From NCBI RefSeq assembly GCF_900141875.1, contig NZ_FQZE01000004.1, positions 62,001-126,000 of the forward strand: 64,000 nucleotides of DNA, given 5' to 3'. This DNA comes from Tangfeifania diversioriginum (GTDB lineage: Bacteria; Bacteroidota; Bacteroidia; Bacteroidales; Prolixibacteraceae). The notes under the pieces were generated by a model. The model ran no database searches. It had not been told where the DNA came from and saw only the letters and a list, made by a program, of their open reading frames with translations. Below are positions 1 through 7,589 of the stretch, one piece after another. The translations under genes were made by a program, and so were the position numbers. The stretch's first letter is position 1. Each line of letters starts with the position of its first letter.

Positions 1-1
1 G

Positions 2-3000
2 CAGGGAGCGGTTTCTGCCGAATCGAAACCGGAAAACGACAGTAAACAAAAAGAATCCTCCATTTCAACTCCGGTAGGAAGCGGGAAAAAAGAAAACAGT
101 ACAAATGTCCCGGACCAAAAATCTGAACAGAAAACAGGTGAGGAAAAAGCAAAACAGGAAGGAAAAAAAGAATTAACAAAGAAGACTGTTCCGGGGGCAA
201 CTGAAAAGAATAAAACCGGAAAAAAGGATACCCCCAATGCGGCAAAAGAAGGTGAAAAAGAATCAAAATCAGATTATCCGAAATCACCCGAAGAGGATCC
301 GGCTTTTAAAGCCACCAAACAAAAAATTAAAAATGAGGCCAAAAAGCAGCGAACACATAAACCCGCCGGTTCAGCTGCACAGGAAGCCCAAAATGCTGCA
401 CCATCACCTTCCAACGAGCGGGAAAGCCAGGCACAGGCTTCGCAGGTGGAAACGATGAATGAACAGGAACCCGGTGAATTCAATGCCGAAGCATTTAAAG
501 AAAGGTTAATGCAACGGATTCAAAATATGCAGTTGCCGGAAAATCAGGAGCAAGCCGCTGATTTTGAAAATAATAACAATATTGCAGAAGTGAGCCAGGC
601 AGCCCAGTCTGATGTGGCCACGGAACAATCGCAGGCTGCGGGTTCCATCGAGCAAGCTACTTCCAGCGAACCGGACGTGGGCTCCGTACCGGAAAGAGAG
701 ATGGAAGCGCTACCTGAACCTCAGACAGGAAGCCCCCCCGGACAAACGAACGCTCAAAATGCCATGCCTGATCCCCGGCCGGAAAGCCAGGTTAATCAGC
801 CATTGCAGGAGAATATGCAGGAAGTGGATCAAACCATGGCTGAAAATCAAATTACCGACCAGCAATTATCAAAATCAAACGAACCCGCATTCAATCAGGC
901 GCTATCGGCCAAACAGGAAGCCCGCGAAAATACAGTAAATGCTCCGTCACAATTTCGACAGAATGAACAACAAACATTGTCGGGAGCGCGTCAGCAGGCA
1001 GAAGTGGAAAATCAGGAGCAGCTTCAGGGAATGCATGGCCAGCGTGGATTAGTTTTAAACCAGGTGGCCGGGCAGCAGCAACAAACAGGAACCCGGGATA
1101 CTGCGGAGCGGGAACGGATTGCTTCCGAAATTAATGTCATTTACGAAAAGACAAAAACGGACGTTGAGAAGATTTTGGAATCGCTTGACGAGGACGTTAC
1201 ACGCATGTTTTCCACGGCGGCGCAACAGGCAAAACAAAAATTCGAAGCCCATGTAAAACAACGGATGGATGCTTATAAATCACGCCGCTATTCAGGGCTG
1301 AGAGGGAAAGGCCGCTGGTTGAGAGATAAATTCATGGGAATTCCCGATGAGGTGAATGCCTACTTTACCGAAGGCCGGAAAAAGTATATTGATGAAATGG
1401 ATGTGGCTTTAACCGCCATTTCAAAACATGTGGCCCAAAAACTCAATGAAGCCAAAAATCGTATTACCAAAGGCAAACAGGAAGTAACAAATTATGTAAC
1501 CGCATTGCCCGAAGCATTGCAGGGAATTGGCCGGGAGGCTGCCGAAAGTATTCAAAGTCGGTTCGATGAACTAGAAAACACCGTCGATTCCAAACAGGAT
1601 GAATTGATTGACTCACTGGCACAGCAATACACCGAAAGCCTGCAGGCGGTGGATGCCCGGATTGAAGAAATGAAAGCCGCCAATCGCGGGTTGGTAGATA
1701 AAGCGCTGGATGCAGTAAAAGGTGTAATCGAAACAATAATAAAAATTAAAAACACACTCACTAATCTGCTGGCCTCTGCTATTTCAGTTATTCAAACCAT
1801 TGTGGCAGACCCCATTGGATTCCTCGGAAACCTGATTTCCGGTATCTCGCAGGGATTCAAAAATTTTGGAAGCAATATTCTCAAACATCTTACTGCGGGG
1901 CTGGTTGGTTGGCTGACCGGCGCTTTGGGATCGATGGGAATAACCATTCCCGACGATTTGTTCAGCCTGAAAGGAATATTTAGTCTGGTGATGCAGGTGC
2001 TCGGACTTACCTGGGACTACATTCGAAAAAAGGCCGTGAAATTATTGGGCGAGCCCGTTGTAAAAGCCCTTGAAACAGGATTTGAGATTTTTCAGATTAT
2101 CCGGAAAGACGGAATTGCCGGGTTGTGGAATTACATAAAAGAACAATTTAACGACCTGAAAGAAACCGTGATTGGTGCCATTAAAGAGATGGTAATCACC
2201 CAGGTAATCCAGGCCGGAATCAAATGGGTGCTTGGCCTGATGAATCCTGCCGCTGCTTTTGTGAAAGCGGCCATGATGATCATCGATATTGTGAAGTTTT
2301 TCATTGAACGGGGCCGGCAAATTATTGAACTGGTCAGTGCGTTTATCGACGGGGTGAAAGCGGTTGCTTCGGGGTCAGTGTCAAAAGTGGCACAGGCCAT
2401 TGAAAATGCACTGGCAAAGGCTATTCCTGTCGTCATCGGTTTTTTGGCTTCGTTGCTCGGAATCGGCGGGTTGGCTTCAAAAGTGCAAAAACTGATCAAA
2501 CGAATTCGTGCCCGGATTGATAAAGCCATCGATAAAGTAATCCTGAAAGCCAGGAACTGGTTCCGGAAAGCAGGCAGCAAAATTAAAGGAGCCGCGGCAA
2601 AAGTCTTCAAATGGTGGAAAGCAAAAACCAGTTTTAAAGGAGACGACGGGAAAAATCACAAAATTTATTTCACGGGTGAAGAAAACGCAGCGAAGTTGAT
2701 GGTAGCGAGCAATCCAACTGCTTTTTCCGATTTTATCACCAGTGTTGATGTGGGCAACGATGAAAAGAAAAATGCGGCCAAACAGCAGGCTGCAGCCATT
2801 GCCACCCAAATTGATGCCAAAAAAAGGGAACGGGTTACCGGGGCAAATGAAACTGAGAAAAACAACAACAGGAAGAAAAAACAACAGGAACTGGAAGCCT
2901 TGATGAAAAAACTAACCGTTCATGCCAAAATCCTTTTTGGAACGGCCACCGGCGATTTACCCGAAACTGAAGTAACCTATGAATCAAAAAATCGTGGGGG

Positions 3001-3736
3001 TGATGTTATGGGCAGTTCAATGGTTGCCAAAAAGCTGACTCAAAAAGGTCCGGGAGGAAGTGTCCCGACTTCAAGAAGACATAAAGTTTTTGATTCCTTG
3101 CTGAAACGAAGAAAAGGGGGCAGCAGTTACTATGTCAGGGGGCATTTGCTAAATCACAACGTCCACGGGCCGGGTGTATGGAAAAACATGACCCCGCTTT
3201 CGAAAGAAGGAAACCGGCTGCATGAAAGTGGTGTCGAATCGAAAGTGAAAACTGCCGTAAAATCAGGAGCAATTGTATATTATTCCGTAACACCTGTTTA
3301 CGGCAGAGGAGCGCTAAACACGCCCGGTGATGCCGAACCTGCGGTAAATGAAATAAGAAGCGCCGAAAAACACGTTCCAACCGGGCTGCAAGTGGAAGCC
3401 AACCTTTTAAAACCAAAAACTGAAAATTTCGAGAAAAAAGAATCTTTGGTGCCAAAAAAAGTTATTCAAAACCCGGTAGATACTGCGCTCGGGAATTACC
3501 AGTTAACCTCTTCTCCAAAAGAAAGGGTTATTTTAACAAAAGATTCTCCTTCAAAAATTGTTAAAAATACCGGGAGTTCTTTTTCAGTAAATCGAATCGG
3601 CAAAATTCAAAATGAAGCGAAAAAAATCGATAAACTGAACCGTTATGATCAAATCAAAGAAAAATTCCCCAACCGGCCTGGTGTGAAATCGGACATTGAA
3701 AAATTGCGGGGAATGTCGAACGTGGTACTGAAATAA
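2..3736 (+). CDS. eCIS-associated giant effector with C-terminal non-specific endonuclease (5' partial)
   Basis: The frame is open from base 2 with no stop and no convincing start (the first start-like codon, GTG 446, lies inside continuous Pro/Glu/Gln-rich coding sequence), so the gene begins left of the window; 1244 residues are visible. Order: low-complexity hydrophilic segment (to about 1100), long helical segment, hydrophobic and amphipathic region (about 1690-2620) that could insert in membranes, then a basic linker. At about 3131-3215 is an Endonuclea_NS-like motif: RGHLLN (His codon 3143-3145) followed by NMTPL and a later Asn, matching the general-base His and metal-binding Asn of DNA/RNA non-specific endonucleases. 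The body matches my memory of large proteins next to eCIS genes in Bacteroidota and cyanobacteria, with a conserved body and variable tip. The ATPase two genes downstream supports this. Likely role (inference): nuclease cargo or tail-associated toxin. Family confidence is good; delivery is not shown. Confidence 0.75.
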   Translation, partial: QGAVSAESKPENDSKQKESSISTPVGSGKKENSTNVPDQKSEQKTGEEKAKQEGKKELTKKTVPGATEKNKTGKKDTPNAAKEGEKESKSDYPKSPEEDPAFKATKQKIKNEAKKQRTHKPAGSAAQEAQNAAPSPSNERESQAQASQVETMNEQEPGEFNAEAFKERLMQRIQNMQLPENQEQAADFENNNNIAEVSQAAQSDVATEQSQAAGSIEQATSSEPDVGSVPEREMEALPEPQTGSPPGQTNAQNAMPDPRPESQVNQPLQENMQEVDQTMAENQITDQQLSKSNEPAFNQALSAKQEARENTVNAPSQFRQNEQQTLSGARQQAEVENQEQLQGMHGQRGLVLNQVAGQQQQTGTRDTAERERIASEINVIYEKTKTDVEKILESLDEDVTRMFSTAAQQAKQKFEAHVKQRMDAYKSRRYSGLRGKGRWLRDKFMGIPDEVNAYFTEGRKKYIDEMDVALTAISKHVAQKLNEAKNRITKGKQEVTNYVTALPEALQGIGREAAESIQSRFDELENTVDSKQDELIDSLAQQYTESLQAVDARIEEMKAANRGLVDKALDAVKGVIETIIKIKNTLTNLLASAISVIQTIVADPIGFLGNLISGISQGFKNFGSNILKHLTAGLVGWLTGALGSMGITIPDDLFSLKGIFSLVMQVLGLTWDYIRKKAVKLLGEPVVKALETGFEIFQIIRKDGIAGLWNYIKEQFNDLKETVIGAIKEMVITQVIQAGIKWVLGLMNPAAAFVKAAMMIIDIVKFFIERGRQIIELVSAFIDGVKAVASGSVSKVAQAIENALAKAIPVVIGFLASLLGIGGLASKVQKLIKRIRARIDKAIDKVILKARNWFRKAGSKIKGAAAKVFKWWKAKTSFKGDDGKNHKIYFTGEENAAKLMVASNPTAFSDFITSVDVGNDEKKNAAKQQAAAIATQIDAKKRERVTGANETEKNNNRKKKQQELEALMKKLTVHAKILFGTATGDLPETEVTYESKNRGGDVMGSSMVAKKLTQKGPGGSVPTSRRHKVFDSLLKRRKGGSSYYVRGHLLNHNVHGPGVWKNMTPLSKEGNRLHESGVESKVKTAVKSGAIVYYSVTPVYGRGALNTPGDAEPAVNEIRSAEKHVPTGLQVEANLLKPKTENFEKKESLVPKKVIQNPVDTALGNYQLTSSPKERVILTKDSPSKIVKNTGSSFSVNRIGKIQNEAKKIDKLNRYDQIKEKFPNRPGVKSDIEKLRGMSNVVLK

Positions 3737-3737
3737 T

Positions 3738-4550
3738 ATGCGCAAATTAAAACAGCGCTTATTTGAAAAATGTGAGTTAGTAACGATTTTAAAATTTAAA
3801 GAGATGGATTTATTTGACGGATTATTATTATACGAAATAACCCTTTTACTACTTGGTGTAATTTTGTTTTTAATTCTCAGCGCCGGGCTGTTATACTACA
3901 TTATCAAAAAAGAGCAAATTAAAAAGTTGCTTCTGTTTTTTGTTATTCCTATTGTTATGATTGGCTACCCGAGCATAAAAGAAATAACCATTTCAAAAGA
4001 CCGGATTGCTTTCAGAAAGCATCTGGAAGAATACATTGAAAACCCTGCAGACAGCACGTCCAGACGAAAAGTGGAACTTTACACCGAGAAACTTGAGAAA
4101 AGAGCAACTGATTCTGAAGATATTATGGAAGTTAGTAAATCGAATTTGTTGCTTGGGAACCCTGAAAAAGCTGTAACCCTTGCTGATAAGGCTCTTCAAA
4201 AAGATAATACCAACCAGGAAGCCAGGGATATTAAACGGCTAGCTGAAACTCAGTTACAGGTAAATAGAAATGTCTCGGCAATGGCTCAGGAAGAAGAAGC
4301 TGAGCAGGAAGAACCTGAGCAGGAGGCAACACTTTCTGAATCAGGAAACACCCAGATTGCTGAACCAGCCTCAAATTTAAATAATTTGCAAATAACGGGT
4401 GAACTTTCAGAAGAGGCAATAAAACCGGTGGTTTCACAAAATAACCTGAAGGTAAAATCATTACAAAATGTGGAAGTTACGCAAAAACTCAGCAATGTAA
4501 AATCATTCCTGTTAAAAAAGGCTGCTGCCGATACTGTTTCAGCAAAATAA
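3738..4550 (+). CDS. Membrane-anchored TPR-like protein between eCIS effector and ATPase
   Basis: The ATG lies one base after the effector stop, so translation is probably coupled; a second ATG at 3804 (MDLFDGLLLY) directly precedes the hydrophobic segments and could be the true start. Two membrane-spanning stretches occupy roughly residues 27-78. A soluble part follows with a TPR-like pair of helices (about 120-175: SNLLLGNPEKAVTLADKAL) and an acidic Glu/Gln-rich tail. No catalytic motif is visible. Its place directly after a nuclease-tipped effector makes an immunity or membrane-tethering role conceivable, but TPR proteins of this kind are not known to me as nuclease inhibitors, and it may equally be an assembly or anchoring factor of the injection system. 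Function unknown. Confidence 0.6.
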   Translation: MRKLKQRLFEKCELVTILKFKEMDLFDGLLLYEITLLLLGVILFLILSAGLLYYIIKKEQIKKLLLFFVIPIVMIGYPSIKEITISKDRIAFRKHLEEYIENPADSTSRRKVELYTEKLEKRATDSEDIMEVSKSNLLLGNPEKAVTLADKALQKDNTNQEARDIKRLAETQLQVNRNVSAMAQEEEAEQEEPEQEATLSESGNTQIAEPASNLNNLQITGELSEEAIKPVVSQNNLKVKSLQNVEVTQKLSNVKSFLLKKAAADTVSAK

Positions 4551-4586
4551 AAAAGCACTGAGAAATTAACTGATTCTGATTTTACG

Positions 4587-5906
4587 ATGAGTAACAAAAA
4601 AGCACTTCAATTTTTAAGCGATGTAATTCGTGCACGCCTGGATGCGGAGCTGAAAGGCAAGAAAATGGTTTTTCCTGAATTCCCTCAAAACCAAACGGAA
4701 GAATCGAATTTTTACAAGTTTGTTCGCAAAAATAAGCTTTCAGCAAACGAAACTGTAATTTTGCTTTTGGCGCTGGTTCCGCAAATCAACCCCGGATTTT
4801 TTAATGCCATTATTGCTGATTATTTTCCCAACGGGGGCGATTTTCCCGATTTTGGCGGTGTGAAAGGAAAAAACCACCGGGGAATTTTACCCACCGGCGA
4901 AACAGCGCTTTTTATTTTGGCCGGTAATGATTTTGAGCAGCGTGCTGCCGTGGCCAAACTTTTTGGCGAACCCAGCTTTTTGGCGCGAAATAATGTGCTT
5001 CACCTCGAACATCCGGGCGATGGCGAGCCGTTGATGAGCGGCAAGCTGATTCTCGATGAGGAATACGTTGAATTGTTCACCCTTGGCGAAATCTCAAAAC
5101 CAAAGCTGAGCAGCGATTTTCCTGCTGAACTGATTTCTACACCTCTTACTTGGGATGATTTGGTCCTTCAGCAAAAGACACGCGATGAAATAAAAGAGAT
5201 AGAAACGTGGCTGGACTACAACGATAAACTATTGAACGACTGGCAGTTGAAAGCCAAAATAAAACCCGGCTTCCGGGTACTTTTTCATGGACCTTCGGGC
5301 ACCGGAAAAACAATAACGGCCTTTCTTTTAGGGAAATACACAGGCCGCGATGTGTTTCGCATCGATCTTTCCATGGTCATTTCGAAATACATTGGCGAAA
5401 CCGAAAAAAATCTTTCAAAGCTTTTCGATAAAGCGGAAAATAAAGACTGGATACTTTTTTTTGATGAGGCTGATTCCATATTCGGAAAACGGACCAATGT
5501 GCGCGATGCCCACGACAAATACGCCAATCAGGAAGTTTCGTATTTGTTGCAGCGAATTGAATCACACGCAGGACTGGTAATTCTGGCTTCCAATATGAAA
5601 ACGAACATTGACCCATCTTTTACACGGCGTTTTAATTCTATTGTAGAATTTGAAAATCCAGGTCCCCGGGAGCGGTTGAGTTTATGGGAAAATTACCTGC
5701 CTAAAAAAGCCCGGTTAGACAAAAATATTGTGCTGAAACAAATTGCCCGCGATTATGATTTGACCGGTGCCAATATTGTCAATGTAATTCATTATGCCGG
5801 ATTGCAAACTTTTGAAAAAAAATCAGGCGTAATTTCGAAAAACGACCTGGTTAAGGGCATCCAAAAAGAATATGCCAAAGAAGGTAAAATGATGCGGCTT
5901 GGGTAG
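4587..5906 (+). CDS. AAA+ ATPase of the contractile injection system
   Basis: 439 residues, one AAA+ module in the C-terminal half. Walker A is GPSGTGKT at residues 235-242, Walker B is ILFFDEAD with D293/E294, and an arginine-finger region FTRRF follows near residue 346. The N-terminal 200 residues are specific to the eCIS ATPase family (Afp15/Pvc15-like), which is thought to act in particle assembly or cargo loading rather than as a structural component. It starts 36 bases after the TPR-like gene and ends the operon; no further eCIS gene follows. Its presence is the strongest argument that the left edge of the window is the 3' end of an eCIS locus. Confidence in AAA+ is very high, in the eCIS subtype high. 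Confidence 0.9.
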   Translation: MSNKKALQFLSDVIRARLDAELKGKKMVFPEFPQNQTEESNFYKFVRKNKLSANETVILLLALVPQINPGFFNAIIADYFPNGGDFPDFGGVKGKNHRGILPTGETALFILAGNDFEQRAAVAKLFGEPSFLARNNVLHLEHPGDGEPLMSGKLILDEEYVELFTLGEISKPKLSSDFPAELISTPLTWDDLVLQQKTRDEIKEIETWLDYNDKLLNDWQLKAKIKPGFRVLFHGPSGTGKTITAFLLGKYTGRDVFRIDLSMVISKYIGETEKNLSKLFDKAENKDWILFFDEADSIFGKRTNVRDAHDKYANQEVSYLLQRIESHAGLVILASNMKTNIDPSFTRRFNSIVEFENPGPRERLSLWENYLPKKARLDKNIVLKQIARDYDLTGANIVNVIHYAGLQTFEKKSGVISKNDLVKGIQKEYAKEGKMMRLG

Positions 5907-5931
5907 TAAATTTGTATTTTGTTTAAAGGGT

Positions 5932-6006
5932 GCCTTAACGGTTTTTTCGTTCAAAAATTTAAAAACCTTTTAATAACTGCACAATCCTGAAACCGGTGTT
6001 AGGAAG
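5932..6006. repeat. Imperfect inverted repeat, possible attC-like site
   Basis: GCCTTAACGGTTTTTT at 5932-5947 and the complement of GAAACCGGTGTTAGGA at 5989-6004 form an imperfect palindrome with TTAAC and GTTA cores at the two ends, roughly the layout of an integron attC (RYYYAAC...GTTRRRY). The core bases deviate from consensus and the extra bases in one arm are irregular. It lies beyond the last gene of the putative cassette row headed by intI. Kept as a candidate only. Confidence 0.3.
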
Positions 6007-6018
6007 TCGTCGTCGGGT

Positions 6019-6057
6019 TCCCGCCAAACGCGGGACTACTTGTTCCGATTTACGGAA
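6019..6057. repeat. Two adjacent small hairpins downstream of higA and the ATPase
   Basis: TCCCGC (6019-6024) pairs with GCGGGA (6030-6035), and TTCCG (6043-6047) pairs with CGGAA (6053-6057). The segment is GC-rich compared with its surroundings. There is no T-run, so neither is a clear intrinsic terminator; they could be part of an interspersed repeat or a recombination site. Confidence 0.35.
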
Positions 6058-6101
6058 AGGCATTGCAGACCGCTCAGGGGCCTGTTTGTTAGTGCAAGTA
6101 T

Positions 6102-6401
6102 TTATAATTTTATCGACAAATCAAGTTGACCACCCAACCCTGATTGAACTATTCTCTGCAGAGTTGAAAGCCTAACTTCTTTTACGTTGTTTTCAATTTT
6201 GGAAATATAAGATTTTGTTGTCCCCACTTTTTCTGCCAGTTCTGACTGTGTCATCCCTTTTTCAAGTCGGGCCTTATACAATAAAGCTCCAAGCTTAAAA
6301 TCTTCATATCCATTTTCCAATTCATCACGTTTCTGCGTTCCTTTAACTCCGTAATGTTTATCTTTAAATTCATTAAGAGTCATCCTGTTATTACTTTTCA
6401 T
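6102..6401 (-). CDS. higA: HigA-type antitoxin, HTH XRE family
   Basis: 99 residues. A helix-turn-helix of the XRE/Cro type spans about residues 37-92 (ARLEKGMTQSELAEKVGTTK, then YISKIENN). Its ATG lies inside the end of the upstream higB frame (11-base overlap), the toxin-first order typical of HigBA modules. The protein is expected to bind and neutralise HigB and to repress the operon through the palindrome at 6755-6776. An alternative start six codons in (MTLNEF) is possible. High confidence for an XRE antitoxin. Confidence 0.9.
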   Translation of the reverse strand: MKSNNRMTLNEFKDKHYGVKGTQKRDELENGYEDFKLGALLYKARLEKGMTQSELAEKVGTTKSYISKIENNVKEVRLSTLQRIVQSGLGGQLDLSIKL

Positions 6402-6738
6402 TTTTATACTCCTCCATAATTTTAAGTGCTTTTTCTATTTCTTTTTTTGGTGTCTTTTGCGTTTTCTTTTGAAATCCATTTACTAAGATTATCAGCTTTC
6501 CCTGGTCAAAAAAACAAAAGATTCTAAAAATATCATTGCCTTGTTTAATGCGAATTTCATAAAGACCATCTGTTGATTCAATATGTCTCAGATAAATCTC
6601 TGGTACTCGTTCAAGTTCTTCAATCAATTGAATAGTCCAGATTATTTTCGCTCTGGTTTTTTCAGACTGCTTGAGAAAAAATTTTTCAAAGTAGTCCTTG
6701 TAGAAAATTGCTGTTCTGAATCTCACATTTGATTTCAT
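6391..6738 (-). CDS. higB: HigB-type toxin (RelE/ParE superfamily, Gp49-like)
   Basis: 115 residues. The pattern LRHIESTDGLYEIRI, then IFRIFCFFDQGKLIILVNGF and a Lys-rich tail EIEKALKIMEEY, is characteristic of phage Gp49-like HigB toxins: ribosome-dependent mRNA interferases with a RelE-like fold and basic catalytic residues. It begins 5 bases from the promoter-proximal -7 box and overlaps the antitoxin gene by 11 bases. Position in a row behind an integron-type integrase fits the common carriage of toxin-antitoxin modules as stabilising cassettes. Confidence 0.9.
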   Translation of the reverse strand: MKSNVRFRTAIFYKDYFEKFFLKQSEKTRAKIIWTIQLIEELERVPEIYLRHIESTDGLYEIRIKQGNDIFRIFCFFDQGKLIILVNGFQKKTQKTPKKEIEKALKIMEEYKNEK

Positions 6739-6742
6739 GATG

Positions 6743-6774
6743 CAAAGATAGAAAAAGTTTCACTAAAGTGCAAC
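6743..6774 (-). promoter_or_regulatory. higBA promoter
   Basis: On the minus strand GTTG (6774-6771) and TATCTTTG (6750-6743) are separated by 20 bases, an excellent match to the Bacteroidota sigma-ABfr promoter (TTTG/TTG, 19-21 bases, TAnnTTTG). The -7 box ends 5 bases upstream of the higB ATG, so the leader is very short. Confidence 0.75.
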
Positions 6775-6776
6775 TT
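6755..6776. promoter_or_regulatory. Palindromic operator in the higBA promoter
   Basis: AAGTT-t-CACT-aa-AGTG-c-AACTT is an interrupted perfect dyad (9 of 9 arm positions pair) located between the -33 and -7 boxes. This is where an autorepressing HigA antitoxin would be expected to bind. The symmetry is directly visible; the binding is inferred. Confidence 0.7.
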
Positions 6777-6826
6777 GCTTCCAGTTTGTGCTAACCGTGT
6801 ATCATGTAGTCGGGGTATTTATCTTT

Positions 6827-7171
6827 CTATTTGAAAACCGGTCCTCCGCAACATTCTATACATTCTTCAAAACTTTTGAAAGGAGGTGGAATACAACCGG
6901 CGCCTGTTGAGTACCAGAATAATTTACACCTGTTTTCTTCCTGATCAAAATAATACCCCTTTCTTAAGTCTCTGTGACTTCCTGATTTTGGCACAATAAA
7001 ACACTCCCGGCACATCTCCAACTTTGAGACGGTGGATTTTGAAACTGTCTTTTGTTCCTTTGCCTGTTTTGCGGTTTCCGTTGTTTCTTTGTGCGGAGCA
7101 AACCCAATTGAACTGCAGTTGACTATAAGGAATAACGAAATAATGGCTAAGGCCCGGTTCACTGGTTTCAT
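6827..7171 (-). CDS. Small lipoprotein with a Kunitz/BPTI-like domain
   Basis: 114 residues from the ATG at 7171; a longer open frame to 7327 exists but the internal Met directly starts a signal peptide (LAIISLFLIVNC), with Cys19 as the probable lipidated residue. After a Lys/Thr-rich linker, residues 54-110 match the Kunitz pattern: Cys57, Cys82, Cys104 and Cys108 fit BPTI Cys5, Cys30, Cys51 and Cys55 (25 and 4 residue spacings identical), with Gly64, aromatic YYF 73-75, FxY 85-87 and FKS 98-100 in register. BPTI Cys14 is His66, the Cys38 equivalent is Cys93 in a longer loop, and Arg67 sits at the P1 position. Extra Cys54 and Cys107 may re-pair. Likely a surface-exposed protease inhibitor or binder (inference). 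Kunitz domains are rare in bacteria. Confidence 0.7.
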   Translation of the reverse strand: MKPVNRALAIISLFLIVNCSSIGFAPHKETTETAKQAKEQKTVSKSTVSKLEMCRECFIVPKSGSHRDLRKGYYFDQEENRCKLFWYSTGAGCIPPPFKSFEECIECCGGPVFK

Positions 7172-7589
7172 TGAGTTGAATTTATTTTGTTTGCAAATAA
7201 GCCGGTTGTTGTCATCCAAACTTCCACAATAATTCCTCCAACGGGGAAGTCGGGGAGGGCAGGCATCTGCTGCGGATGGTTTTGATCGGTTTTTAACACA
7301 GGCTTTTGGTCTTTTATTGATATACAAAAAATTAGGGGAGCTAAATTAGGGATTGCCGCCGGAAGAATCAAGCGGGAATTTGATTTTTTGGTTGAACAGG
7401 ACTGAGAACGGAAACTGCAAATACTTTGTTTGGTGATGCAGTGACTCAAAGTTATGCGATCACACTTGCACAATGTATAGGCCGTTGCTGAATATCGTCC
7501 GTACTTTATTTTGTGAGCTTGTTTCAACTTTTTTCGCTGTTTTTAGTTCCATCGGCAGGATACTTCTCGAAATGAACACGAAGAAAGTT
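7172..7589. other. 418-bp gap between intI 3' end and Kunitz gene
   Basis: No convincing gene. Minus-strand frames here lack domain character. A weak minus-strand promoter-like pair (TTTG at 7220-7217, TATTTG at 7199-7194, spacing 17) could serve the Kunitz lipoprotein. In an inverted integron the attI site would be expected in this interval; a GGCCGTTGC segment at about 7482-7490 resembles cassette-junction sequence but has no well-placed partner. Confidence 0.4.

Noticed and set aside
237-458. Plus-strand frame with basic product inside the effector gene
   Set aside because: Lies entirely within the continuous effector frame; the product is low-complexity Lys/Pro/Arg/His from the shifted reading of a Lys/Glu/Gln/Pro-rich region.
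2131-2610. 159-codon minus-strand frame inside the effector gene
   Set aside because: Antisense shadow of the hydrophobic region; hydrophobic codons read backwards give Ile/Ala/Ser-rich pseudo-protein with no family features.
7240-7492. A long attC-like pair formed by GCAACGGCC and CCCCGTTGG on the minus strand
   Set aside because: The arms are about 250 bases apart with mismatching cores, too long and too poor for an attC site.
7168-7527. Minus-strand open frame of 119 codons between intI and the Kunitz gene
   Set aside because: Composition is mixed and Ser/Thr/Cys-rich without any domain or signal, it overlaps the start of the Kunitz gene in another frame, and no ribosome or promoter signal precedes it.
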